NCBI GenBank assembly: GCA_964490005.1
Contig: CAZBBB010000019.1
Span: 1 to 41,601, forward strand
Source of the DNA: CAZBBB01 sp964490005
GTDB lineage: Bacteria; Planctomycetota; B15-G4
Direction: 5' to 3'
DNA length: 41,601 bases
The notes beneath the pieces are model-generated. The model made no database searches. It saw only the letters and a program-made list of their open reading frames with translations, and was not told where the DNA came from. The position numbers were made by a program, and so were the translations under genes. Of the stretch, positions 1 through 7,490 are shown piece by piece. Within the stretch, counting starts at the first letter, position 1, and each line of letters opens with the position of its first letter.

Positions 1-1314
1 TTTGGAGGCCATCGCAACGAACCGCAGATCAGGCCCCGGGAAAACGAATGCGTGGTCTCGCTGGTCGCTCGTGATGAGATCGGCGATGCCGTCGTCGTCA
101 AAGTCGGTTGACGAGACCTCCTGACCGAACCTCGTGTTGAAGCCGTCGGGGAGCGGGCATTCGATGGTGGTCGAGGCGGAGAGAGCGGGGCCGTAGAAGA
201 CGTGGCAGCGGCCGAGATTCACGACGCCGCCGACATCGGTTCGTCCGCTGCCCTCGATGAGATCGCCGATGCCGTCGCCGTCGATGTCCGCGACGGCCAG
301 CGCCGAGCCGAAGTAGTCGTTGGCGCCCGGCTCGGGGCTGAAGAGTTCGAGCCGCTCGCTGAAGCTCGGGCCGACATAGACGTCGACGCGTCCGGCGAAG
401 GCCAGCGTGCCGTGAGCCGCATTCGTGATGCCGACGACGATTTCGGGGTGACCGTCGCCGTTCAGGTCGCCGAGCGTCGCGAAACGCCCGAAGGTGAGGT
501 ACGGGGCGCCCGAGCCCGCGCTGAGCACGGTCAGGTCGGGCGTCGACGAGAAGGACGGGCCGCCATGGAAGACGTGGAACTTGCCGCGCTTGCCGTCGGG
601 AGGCTCGCCGGTCGTCTCGCCGATGACGAGGTCGTCGACACCGTCCAGGTCGAGGTCGGCGACCATCACGGACGCGCCGTAGGTGCGCGCGAAGAACGGC
701 GTGGGGGACGTGAGCTGCGTGAAGTTCACGAAGTCGGGGCCCCACATGATGTAGACCCGGCCGGCCGCGATCTGGCCGTTGACCGTCTCGAACCAGGCGC
801 CGACAGCGAGGTCACCGAAGCCGTCGTCGTTCAGGTCGCCGACGGCGACCCGGTCACCGAACTCGGCGCCTTGGCTCGGAAGCGGGGGCGACACGACCAC
901 GACATCCTGCGCAAGGAAGTACGGCTGCACGAGCGGCAGCGTCGCGGGGTTCGAAAGCTCGCCGGCGACGTAAGCCTGCAAGGCGACGTGCACGTTGTCG
1001 AGCAGCGGGTGGTAGTCGGGGAGCGTGAAGGGCAGGTCGAGGCGACCGCCTGCGCCGATGGCACCCGGCGCCACGAGCGACGTGAGTTGACCGATGTACC
1101 AAGCGCCCTTGCCGGTCGGTATCGGCGCGTCGAGCGGCAACGGATCGAGGCCGATCGCGATGAGTACCGCGGCGCCGACGTGGTCGGACGACACCGTCGC
1201 GGTGACCGGCTGGCCGAAGGCCACCTTCGGCCCCATGACCCACAAGCGCGGCGGATCCTGCGCGCGGACCTGACCCGCGACGCCGCAGGCCAGCACGACC
1301 AACACGCCACGCAT
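1..1314 (-). CDS. FG-GAP (integrin alpha-like) repeat exported protein, 3' end cut by window
   Basis: The frame is open from an ATG at 1314 to the window edge (438 codons, no stop seen). The N-terminus MRGVLVVLACGVAGQVRAQD looks like a signal peptide with cleavage after VRA. At least five FG-GAP/calcium-loop motifs follow at about 60-residue spacing (near residues 157, 217, 280, 339 and 400): GDLNDDGFGDL, ADLDLDGVDDL, GDLNGDGHPEI, ADIDGDGIGDL and DFDDDGIADL. Such repeats fold as a beta-propeller with Asp-rich Ca2+ loops, and in bacteria are usually on secreted or surface proteins. A GTG eight codons upstream gives a longer n-region and is an alternative start. Ligand and function are unknown. 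The family call is firm; completeness cannot be judged because the C-terminus is missing. Confidence 0.85.
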   Translation of the reverse strand, partial: MRGVLVVLACGVAGQVRAQDPPRLWVMGPKVAFGQPVTATVSSDHVGAAVLIAIGLDPLPLDAPIPTGKGAWYIGQLTSLVAPGAIGAGGRLDLPFTLPDYHPLLDNVHVALQAYVAGELSNPATLPLVQPYFLAQDVVVVSPPLPSQGAEFGDRVAVGDLNDDGFGDLAVGAWFETVNGQIAAGRVYIMWGPDFVNFTQLTSPTPFFARTYGASVMVADLDLDGVDDLVIGETTGEPPDGKRGKFHVFHGGPSFSSTPDLTVLSAGSGAPYLTFGRFATLGDLNGDGHPEIVVGITNAAHGTLAFAGRVDVYVGPSFSERLELFSPEPGANDYFGSALAVADIDGDGIGDLIEGSGRTDVGGVVNLGRCHVFYGPALSASTTIECPLPDGFNTRFGQEVSSTDFDDDGIADLITSDQRDHAFVFPGPDLRFVAMASK

Positions 1315-1368
1315 CCAACCTGACCCGAGTCCGCGCACAGTCGCCCCCGAAGTGGAGTGGTGCGGACA

Positions 1369-1376
1369 CGACTCTA
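1369..1376 (-). promoter_or_regulatory. Putative -10 element TAGAGTCG
   Basis: On the minus strand the hexamer TAGAGT followed by CG lies about 56 nt before the ATG of the FG-GAP gene. It matches the TAnnnT(CG) pattern seen before many genes in this window. No convincing -35 box is visible. The rest of 1315-1493 shows only the repeated flank described for the metallopeptidase remnant. Confidence 0.45.
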
Positions 1377-1493
1377 CCCCGACTCTCCCGAGCCGTGTGG
1401 CGCGGGGCATCGGTTCTCATCGCATTTCCCCTTACCGCCCCCGACGCGGCGTGGGGCGGCACGAAGGGAGCGCCCTGAGCGCGTGCCTGCCTG

Positions 1494-1670
1494 CTACCAG
1501 CCCTCGATGACCTGCCGACTCCGCACGCGCTCGATGCGCTCGGCGAGCGTCTTGCCGTGCAGCGCCGTCAGCGCGTCGGCCGAGCCGGCGAAGGCCTTGG
1601 CCTTCGCCTCGATGCGGTTGAGCTGGTCGTGATACAGCGCCTGGAGGCTGCATCGCTCATGACGGAACAT
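1494..1670 (-). pseudogene. Decayed copy of the 3' end of the zinc metallopeptidase gene
   Basis: The minus strand encodes a short frame ending LNRIEAKAKAFAGSADAL, then ALHGKTLAERIERVRSRQ and VIEGW-stop. This closely matches the last ~48 residues of the 906-aa metallopeptidase at 2240-4960 (LNRIEARSAAYAGSGDAL, ALHGKTLKERIERVRNRQ, VIEGW). The first ~10 codons do not match, and no metallopeptidase domain lies upstream because the next gene starts divergently at 1679. The DNA past the stop is also shared (GAGCGCCCTGAGCGC and CCCCGACGCGGCGT), so the copied segment includes downstream sequence. I read it as the remnant of a tandem paralogue whose body was lost, or a partial duplication. Expression as a 58-aa peptide cannot be excluded but is unlikely. 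Confidence 0.8.
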
Positions 1671-1678
1671 GTTAGTCG

Positions 1679-2008
1679 ATGAGCGAGCCCGAGCCCCCGA
1701 CCGACACGCCGCTGCCCGACCTCGTGCGCGAGGACGGCCCGCCGCGGCACCTCGCCGTCCGCCTCGTGCTGCTCGCGCTCGCGGTGCTCTTCTTCGTCGC
1801 GGGCGTGGTGGTCTGGCTCACGCCCATCATCGGCGGGGCCGTCGTGCTCTACGTGCTCGCCGCGCTGTGCCTCGGCGCGAGCAGCCCCGCCGCCGCCCGC
1901 TGGGTCAACCGCAACGAACGCCGCCTGCCCCGCAAGCTGCGCAAACTGCTGCGCCTGGGACGCAAGGACGAACCGACCGTCGCGGCGGGCGACGACACGC
2001 AGCGCTGA
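1679..2008 (+). CDS. Small membrane protein, two adjacent hydrophobic segments
   Basis: Encodes 109 aa starting MSEPEPPTD. A charged N-terminal tail of about 25 residues is followed by two hydrophobic stretches (about residues 28-48 and 50-68) and a strongly basic C-terminal tail (RRLPRKLRKLLRLGRK). The arrangement resembles small PGPGW/DUF454-like inner-membrane proteins, but the P-G-P-G-W signature itself is absent, so the family is only a suggestion. It starts 8 nt from the divergent metallopeptidase remnant and converges on the full-length metallopeptidase gene. No Shine-Dalgarno sequence is evident; the preceding bases are GTTAGTCG. Function unknown. Confidence 0.65.
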   Translation: MSEPEPPTDTPLPDLVREDGPPRHLAVRLVLLALAVLFFVAGVVVWLTPIIGGAVVLYVLAALCLGASSPAAARWVNRNERRLPRKLRKLLRLGRKDEPTVAAGDDTQR

Positions 2009-2107
2009 TCACCGCGCCGTCACGACCACAGCGTCCGCCACCGGACTCCGGCGCCCATGGGCAGTCCCCCCTTGCCCGCCCCCCGACGCGGCGTCGGGCG
2101 GCCGGAG

Positions 2108-2215
2108 GGGAGTGCGCGGCGGCGAGCTTCGTAACCGTTTTGGTGAAGTGACGGCCCAGCCGTCACTTCACCAAAACGGTGAGGGAGTCTGTCCGAGCCG
2201 CCGCGCACTCCCTTC
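2108..2215. repeat. 108-bp insertion with inverted-repeat ends and internal perfect hairpin (MITE/REP-like)
   Basis: Compared with the related sequence beside the metallopeptidase remnant (1466-1470), this site has an extra 108 bp bounded by the direct repeat GGGAG (2108-2112 and 2216-2220). The outer ends pair: 2108-2123 (GGGAGTGCGCGGCGGC) is the reverse complement of 2197-2212. Inside lies a perfect 22-bp stem. This is the structure expected of a small non-coding palindromic element inserted with a 5-bp target duplication. No second copy is seen in the window, so mobility is inference. Confidence 0.55.
2134..2180. terminator. Perfect 22-bp hairpin between convergent genes
   Basis: Positions 2134-2155 and 2159-2180 are exact reverse complements separated by a 3-nt loop (CCA). 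The hairpin sits between the ends of the convergent genes 1679-2008 (+) and 2240-4960 (-). There is no flanking T-run on either strand, so any terminator role would be bidirectional and not of the classical U-tract kind. The stem is less GC-rich (ACCGTTTTGGTGAAGTGA) than everything around it, which fits an inserted element better than a native terminator. Confidence 0.5.
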
Positions 2216-2239
2216 GGGAGCGCCCTGAGCGCCCGCTTC

Positions 2240-4960
2240 CTACCAGCCCTCGATGACCTGACGGTTGCGCACGCGCTCGATGCGCTCCTTGAGCGTCTTG
2301 CCGTGCAGCGCGACGAGCGCGTCGCCCGAGCCGGCGTAGGCCGCCGACCTCGCCTCGATCCGGTTGAGCTGCTCGTGGAACAGCGCGTTCACGTCGGGCG
2401 TGACGTCGAGCTTGATCCCCGCGAGCACGATGTCGAGGTGGTCGGTCTGCGTCCAGCGGTCGTGCTCGTCGGGCGCGTCGCTGGCCCACACGGTCGAGAC
2501 GACGCGGTTGACGACCTGCTGCGGCGTCACGGTGCTGCCGTTCGCCAGGCGCGCCTGGCTGCCGAGCTTCTCGAGCAGCAGCGGGTTGGTGAGCGCCGCG
2601 AGCACGCCGAAGCGCGTCGTGTTCACCATGCGCGTGATCGGGTCGAAGGACCAGAAATCGAACCACGAGCCCCACGAACCGAACTTGCGGTTGGCGAGCA
2701 GCAGGCGCTGCTCGTCGGGGATGCTGCCCTTCCACTTGAGGCCCTTCTCGACCAGGATGTCGAGCGCGCGCTTCTGCATGTCGGCGTCGGCGAAGTAGAT
2801 CGGCGGACGGCCGCCGCTCTGGCCGACGAGGTCGCGGTTCATGCCCACGCCCCACAGGAAGCGATCGAGGCCGCGGTAGTAGCGGCTGTAGTGGCTCGCG
2901 AACATGGCGTAGAAGCGGGCGTACTTGTCGTAGGACTCGCCCGGCTCGGCGCCCTTCTCGGCGAGCTTGGCGAAGCCGGCCTCGGCCAGCTTGATCTGCT
3001 CGGCCGCGAAGGCCACCGGGTCGGCGCCGAGGTCCCACTGCGTGGCCCACGGGTCGCCGATGATCATGTCCTCGTCGGTGCCGTAGTCGAGGCCGGGCTC
3101 GTTGCTGCGCGACGCGATCGCCTTGAGGCCGCCCGCGTCGTTGTTGCCGAACTCGGTGTAGCCGTACTCGATGGCCCACACGTCGTAGGGACCGACCGCG
3201 GAGGCGAAGTACTCGCCCTGCGGCGCGCCCGGCGCGGCGATGTTGATGCCGGTGTAGTCCATGACCGAGCCGACCAGGCCGCGCTCGGCCGTGCTCTTCA
3301 CGTCGGCCATGCCCGCCAGGTCGCGCCAGGTGGACGACTTGAAGTTGTGGCGCAGGCCCAGCGTGTGGCCGACCTCGTGCGCGATGACCTCGGTAAGCAT
3401 CGCGTTCAGGAACGCGGTCTCGTCGAAGTTCTCGGTCGTGAGGGCCGAGATCGCGGCGGCCGCGGCGGCCATCTCCACGCGCTCGGGGCCCGCCATGCGG
3501 CACTCGAGGCGCGGGTCGAAGCCCTCGGGCACGACGCCTGCGAGACGCGCGTTCACTTCGGCGAGGATGTCCTCCTTGCTGGTGTTGGCCAGGTCGGAGA
3601 CGTAGCTCTCGAAGCGCTGGCGGTAGATCGACACGAAGCTCGCCTGCATGGTGATGTCGGCGTCGTAGATCTCGCCGGTGCGCGGGTCGGTGCGCGAGGG
3701 GCCGATGGCGAAGCCGACGTTCTCGTCGAAGCTCCAGCGCACGACCGAGTAGCGCGAGTCGGCCGGATCCCAGTCGGCGTCGTCGGGCATCTGCTTGGCC
3801 ACGATGCCGTTGCTGAAGCCCGCCTTGCGGAAGGCCGGCTCCCAGGCCTCGATGCCCTTGCGCACCGCGTCACGCCACTCCTTGGGCGTGGAGTTCTCGA
3901 TCCAGTAGGTGATCGGCTTGACCGGATCGCTCACCTCGGCGGTCGGGTCCTTCTTCTGCAGGCGCCAGCGCGCGATGTAGCGCGTGACGGGCTCGTCGGT
4001 GCGCAGGTTGAACAGGTCCTTGCGCTCGACGAGGAAGTAGCCCACGCGCTGGTCGGCCTCGCGCGGCTTGAAGCCGGCGTCGGGGAGGGCCGAGATGGAG
4101 TGGTGCACCTTGACGCGCGTGCCGCGCCCGTCGGCGTGGGACAGGTTCCCGCCGCCGCGCGAGCCGGTGAAGATCAGCTCCTGGTCGATCTCCAGGTTGC
4201 GCGGGAAGTTGGCCAGCTTGAGGTTCTTGGACAGGTCCATGTTCAGCGACCACTTGCCCGGCAGGCCGCGCGCGATCTGCAGGTTGTCGGTCTTGAACCA
4301 GTCGTTGAGCGAGATCAGGACCTTGCCGGCGTCCTTGTCCTCGGCGGCGAGGCCGAAGACGTGGATGAAGCTGTTGCTCGTGACTTCGTCGAGCATGCGC
4401 TTCTCGGCGGCGTCGCCGGCGTCCATGTAGCGGTTGTTGTCGGCGACGAGCACGACCGACTTCTCGCCGCGCATCTCGAAGTGCAGCACGAACTCGGTGT
4501 CGGAGACCATCGCGCCGCGGTAGACCGAGCTGTTGCCGGCGCCGCTGCCGAGGCCCGCGCCGTAGACGAACTCGCGGCCGAAGGCGGCCTTGTCGAGCTC
4601 GAGGAACAGCTTGTCCTCGTCGTGCCAGGTCGTGAAGAAGCCCTCGGTGCGCGTGAGGTCCTCGGTCGTCGAGTCCCACTTCTTCTTGGCTTCCTCCTTC
4701 TCCTTCTTCTCCTTCTCTTCCTTCTCCTTGAGCTTCTTGGCGGCCTCGTCGCCATTCTCCTTGCCGGCGGGGGCGGCCTCGGGCTTGGCGGACGGCTTGG
4801 CGGCCTCCGCGCTCGGCGTCGCGGGCTTGGCCTGCGCGTCGGCGGCGGGCGCGGCCTTGGCCGTCGGCGTCTCGCCCGTCTTCTCGGGGCCGGAGAAGGT
4901 GATCGTGCAGCCGCTCAGGGCGGCGCACAGCAGGGACACCAGGAACGCATGACGCATCAC
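2240..4960 (-). CDS. Zinc-dependent metalloprotease lipoprotein (DUF5117/DUF4953 type)
   Basis: Encodes 906 aa. The N-terminus MMRHAFLVSLLCAALSGC is a lipoprotein signal with lipobox LSGC (Cys18). An Ala/Pro-rich linker (about 31-68) and a highly charged Lys/Glu helix (about 72-95) follow, then a DUF5117-like beta region starting FFTTWHDEDKLFLELD. The metzincin-type zinc site HEVGHTLGLRHNF lies at 528-540, with His528, His532 and His538 as ligands and Glu529 as the catalytic base; VMDYTG downstream fits a Met-turn-like segment. This layout and length match the large secreted zinc-dependent metalloproteases annotated with DUF5117/DUF4953. The linker suggests the enzyme stands away from the membrane. 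The substrate is unknown. A decayed copy of its 3' end lies 570 bp downstream. Alternative start: the second ATG codon. Confidence 0.9.
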   Translation of the reverse strand: MMRHAFLVSLLCAALSGCTITFSGPEKTGETPTAKAAPAADAQAKPATPSAEAAKPSAKPEAAPAGKENGDEAAKKLKEKEEKEKKEKEEAKKKWDSTTEDLTRTEGFFTTWHDEDKLFLELDKAAFGREFVYGAGLGSGAGNSSVYRGAMVSDTEFVLHFEMRGEKSVVLVADNNRYMDAGDAAEKRMLDEVTSNSFIHVFGLAAEDKDAGKVLISLNDWFKTDNLQIARGLPGKWSLNMDLSKNLKLANFPRNLEIDQELIFTGSRGGGNLSHADGRGTRVKVHHSISALPDAGFKPREADQRVGYFLVERKDLFNLRTDEPVTRYIARWRLQKKDPTAEVSDPVKPITYWIENSTPKEWRDAVRKGIEAWEPAFRKAGFSNGIVAKQMPDDADWDPADSRYSVVRWSFDENVGFAIGPSRTDPRTGEIYDADITMQASFVSIYRQRFESYVSDLANTSKEDILAEVNARLAGVVPEGFDPRLECRMAGPERVEMAAAAAAISALTTENFDETAFLNAMLTEVIAHEVGHTLGLRHNFKSSTWRDLAGMADVKSTAERGLVGSVMDYTGINIAAPGAPQGEYFASAVGPYDVWAIEYGYTEFGNNDAGGLKAIASRSNEPGLDYGTDEDMIIGDPWATQWDLGADPVAFAAEQIKLAEAGFAKLAEKGAEPGESYDKYARFYAMFASHYSRYYRGLDRFLWGVGMNRDLVGQSGGRPPIYFADADMQKRALDILVEKGLKWKGSIPDEQRLLLANRKFGSWGSWFDFWSFDPITRMVNTTRFGVLAALTNPLLLEKLGSQARLANGSTVTPQQVVNRVVSTVWASDAPDEHDRWTQTDHLDIVLAGIKLDVTPDVNALFHEQLNRIEARSAAYAGSGDALVALHGKTLKERIERVRNRQVIEGW

Positions 4961-5001
4961 GGAGACTCCGGGACCGGTCGGGTGTGGGTATGAGCGCGGC
5001 G

Positions 5002-5007
5002 ACGATA
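5002..5007 (-). promoter_or_regulatory. Putative -10 element TATCGT for the metalloprotease gene
   Basis: TATCGT on the minus strand lies 41 nt before the metalloprotease ATG, preceded by TGG (TGGTATCGTC). The same hexamer occurs just before both kinase genes in this window. No -35 box recognised. Confidence 0.45.
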
Positions 5008-5055
5008 CCAGATCGCCCCGCGCGCGTCGGCAGCCGGGAGGCGGCGGAGTGTGTG

Positions 5056-5085
5056 GCGCCGCGGTGACGCGGCCGACCGCGGCGC
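5056..5085 (-). terminator. Hairpin after the solute-binding protein gene
   Basis: GCGCCGCGGT (5056-5065) and ACCGCGGCGC (5076-5085) form a perfect 10-bp stem with a 10-nt loop, beginning 7 nt past the stop codon of the solute-binding protein gene on the minus strand. There is no T-run. Its position suggests a transcription end for the RND/pruA/SBP unit. Confidence 0.5.
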
Positions 5086-5092
5086 AGTCCCC

Positions 5093-5854
5093 TCAGGGGT
5101 CCCGCTCGGCCAGGCCCCAGCGCGCGTCGAGCCGCGAAAGCGTGCCGTCGGCGCGCATGGCCGCCAGCGCGCGGTCGATTTCGGCGCGCAGGGCGGCGGC
5201 GTGCCGGGGCAGCGCGATGGCGTAGTCCTCGGGCGCGAGCGCCGGGCTCAGCGCGCGCAGGCCGCCGCCGGCCTGCACGAGCCGCAGGGCGTCGGGGCCG
5301 TCGAGCACGACCGCGTCGACGAGGCCCGAGGCGAGCCGCGAGGCGTGGTCGCCGTCGGTCTTCGAGACGTCGACGAGCAGCGCCCCGGGCGCGGCGAGCC
5401 GCACGGCGCGCTCGGAGGTCGTGCCGGGCGAGGCCGCCACGCGCCGGCCCGCGAGGTCGGCGGGCGTGACCGGCGCGCGCGGCTCGTCCCGCACGACCGC
5501 GAGGATGCCGGTCTTGAAGTAGCTCGCGCTGAAGGCCACCTGCTCGGCGCGCTCGGGCGTGATGCCGAGCGTGGCGCAGACGACGTCGACGCGGCCGCCC
5601 TGCACGGCGGGCAGCAGTTCCTCGAAGGGCAGCCGCTCCCAGACGATCTCGCGCCCGATGCGCCGGCCCAGTTCGGCCATCATCTCGACGTCGCGTCCGC
5701 TCTCGACGCCGTGCTCGTCGAGGAACGCGAAGGGCTTGTTGGTCAGGTCGCAGCCGACCACGAGCCGCGGCGCGCTGCCGCAGGCGGCCAGCGCGGCCGC
5801 CAGGCCGAGGCCCGCCAGCCGTGCCGCGAGCGCGCGCTGCGTGCGCCGCGCCAT
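5093..5854 (-). CDS. Amino-acid-type solute-binding lipoprotein (SBP_bac_3)
   Basis: Encodes 253 aa. A twin-arginine-free basic n-region and hydrophobic core end in the lipobox LAAC (Cys25). The mature part follows the family-3 solute-binding pattern: VGCDLTNKPFAFLDEHG at the start, then EMMAELGRRIG, WERLPFEELLPAVQGGRVDVV, and ITPERAEQVAFSASYF, which includes the conserved T-x-E-R-x-x-x-x-x-F-S-x-x-Y signature. These proteins bind amino acids or small acids outside the inner membrane for an ABC importer. No permease or ATPase gene is next to it, so it is an orphan here. It follows the P5C dehydrogenase gene by 4 nt, and a hairpin follows its stop, so it is probably the last gene of that unit. 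An amino-acid ligand connected with proline or glutamate metabolism is plausible but only inferred. Confidence 0.85.
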   Translation of the reverse strand: MARRTQRALAARLAGLGLAAALAACGSAPRLVVGCDLTNKPFAFLDEHGVESGRDVEMMAELGRRIGREIVWERLPFEELLPAVQGGRVDVVCATLGITPERAEQVAFSASYFKTGILAVVRDEPRAPVTPADLAGRRVAASPGTTSERAVRLAAPGALLVDVSKTDGDHASRLASGLVDAVVLDGPDALRLVQAGGGLRALSPALAPEDYAIALPRHAAALRAEIDRALAAMRADGTLSRLDARWGLAERDP

Positions 5855-5858
5855 CGCC

Positions 5859-7490
5859 TCAGGCCTCGCGCATGTGGGGGTAGCGCCAGTCGCGCGCCGG
5901 CACGAAGGTCTCCTTGATCGTGCGCACGGACGTCCAGCGCACGAGGTTGAGCAGCGAGCCGGCCTTGTCGTTCGTGCCGCTCGCGCGCGCCCCGCCGAAG
6001 GGCTGCTGGCCGACGACCGCGCCGGTCGGCTTGTCGTTGACGTAGAAGTTGCCGGCCGCGTGGCGCAGGCGCGCGGTCAGCTGCGCGACGGCGCGGCGGT
6101 CCTCGGCGAAGATCGCGCCGGTCAGCGCGTAGGGCGAGGTCGTGTCGCAGGCCGTGAGCGTCTCGTCGAGCCGGGCGTCGTCGTAGACGAACACGGTCAG
6201 GATCGGGCCGAAGATCTCCTCGCACAAGCTGGGTGCGGCCGGGTCGCTCGTCTCGATGACCGTCGGCTGCACGAACCAACCCTGCCGTCCCTCGCACTCG
6301 CCGCCCGCGACGAGCGTGTCGGCGGGGCGCGCCCGGGCGGCCTCGATGTAGGCCTTGCACTTCTCGAAGCTGGACTTGTCGATCACCGCGCCCATGAAGT
6401 GCGTGAAGTCGGTCGGGTCGCCCACGCTCAGCTGCGCGAGCGCGGCGACGAGCTGCTCGCGCACGTCCTTCCAGAGCGAGCGCGGGATGTAGGCGCGGCT
6501 GGCGGCCGAGCACTTCTGGCCCTGGTACTCGAAGGCGCCGCGCACGAGCGCGACGGCCAGCGCCCGCGCGTCGGCCGACGGGTGCGCGAAGACGAAGTCC
6601 TTGCCGCCGGTCTCGCCGACGAGGCGCGGGTAGCTCTTGTAGTGGCCGACGTTCTCGCCGATGGTCTTCCACATCGCGTTGAACACGCCGGTGCTGCCGG
6701 TGAAGTGCACGCCCGCGAGGTCGGGGCTCGCGAGCACCGTGTCGCCGATGGCCTGCGCCGGGCCCGGCACGAAGTTGATCACGCCCGGCGGCAGCCCCGC
6801 GGCCTCCAGCAGCTGCATGAGCTGCCAGCCGCTGTGCAGCGCCGTGCTCGCCGGCTTCCACACGCAGACGTTGCCCAGCAGCGCCGGCGCGGTGGGGAGG
6901 TTGCCCGCGATCGAAGTGAAGTTGAAGGGCGTGACCGCGAAGACGAAACCCTCGAGGTTGCGGTACTCGCAGCGGTTCCACATGCCGGGCGCCGATTCGG
7001 GCTGCTGGGCGAGGAGCTGCCGCGCGAAGGCCACGTTGAAGCGGAAGAAGTCGATCAGCTCGCAGGCCGCGTCGATCTCGGCCTGGAAGGCGGTCTTGCT
7101 CTGGCCGAGCATGGTCGAGGCGTTGAGGCGCTGCCGCCAGGGGCCGGCGAGCAGGTCGGCGGCGCGCAGGAAGACCGCGGCGCGCTGCTCGAAGTCGAGC
7201 GTCGACCAGTCGTGGCTCGCGGCGCGCGCCGCGGCGATGGCGTTCCGCACGTGGACGACGTCGGCCTGCGCGCAGACGCCGAGCGTGCGCGCGTGGTCGT
7301 GCGGTTCGCTCAGCGAGCGCTGCGGCTTGGTCGCGATGCGCCGGCCGCCGACGACCAGGTGCGCGTCGATCGGCTCGGCCCGCTGACGGGCCAGCTCGGC
7401 CTTCAGCTCGGCGCGCTCGGGGCTGCCGGGCGCATAGTTCAGCACCGGCTCGTTGCGGGGGACGGGCACGCTCAGGATCTTGTCGCTCAT
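5859..7490 (-). CDS. pruA: 1-pyrroline-5-carboxylate (L-glutamate gamma-semialdehyde) dehydrogenase
   Basis: Encodes 543 aa, the length of ALDH4-type enzymes. It oxidises P5C/glutamate semialdehyde to glutamate with NAD+, the second step of proline breakdown, in the cytosol. ALDH landmarks are visible: FNFTSIAGNLP (ALDH4-like substrate/cofactor region), FTGSTGVF (NAD-binding G-x-T-G-x), VGETGGKD with the general base Glu293, and GQKCSAASR with the catalytic Cys327. The C-terminal GGARASGTNDKAG is the usual P5CDH finger. The ATG overlaps the RND permease stop as ATGA, implying translational coupling, yet TAGAATCG lies 5-12 nt upstream, so it may also have its own leaderless promoter. No proline dehydrogenase gene is in the window. 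A broader ALDH role is the alternative, but the motifs favour P5CDH strongly. Confidence 0.93.
   Translation of the reverse strand: MSDKILSVPVPRNEPVLNYAPGSPERAELKAELARQRAEPIDAHLVVGGRRIATKPQRSLSEPHDHARTLGVCAQADVVHVRNAIAAARAASHDWSTLDFEQRAAVFLRAADLLAGPWRQRLNASTMLGQSKTAFQAEIDAACELIDFFRFNVAFARQLLAQQPESAPGMWNRCEYRNLEGFVFAVTPFNFTSIAGNLPTAPALLGNVCVWKPASTALHSGWQLMQLLEAAGLPPGVINFVPGPAQAIGDTVLASPDLAGVHFTGSTGVFNAMWKTIGENVGHYKSYPRLVGETGGKDFVFAHPSADARALAVALVRGAFEYQGQKCSAASRAYIPRSLWKDVREQLVAALAQLSVGDPTDFTHFMGAVIDKSSFEKCKAYIEAARARPADTLVAGGECEGRQGWFVQPTVIETSDPAAPSLCEEIFGPILTVFVYDDARLDETLTACDTTSPYALTGAIFAEDRRAVAQLTARLRHAAGNFYVNDKPTGAVVGQQPFGGARASGTNDKAGSLLNLVRWTSVRTIKETFVPARDWRYPHMREA

Noticed and set aside
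2020..2208. Short coding frames reading through the 2134-2180 hairpin on both strands
   Set aside because: Both end in the same five residues only because the DNA is palindromic; no conserved protein is indicated.
2303..4993. 896-codon open frame on the plus strand antisense to the metallopeptidase
   Set aside because: Translation is a low-complexity run of R, V, L, G, A and E, as expected opposite GC-rich coding DNA; the minus strand has clear protein motifs.
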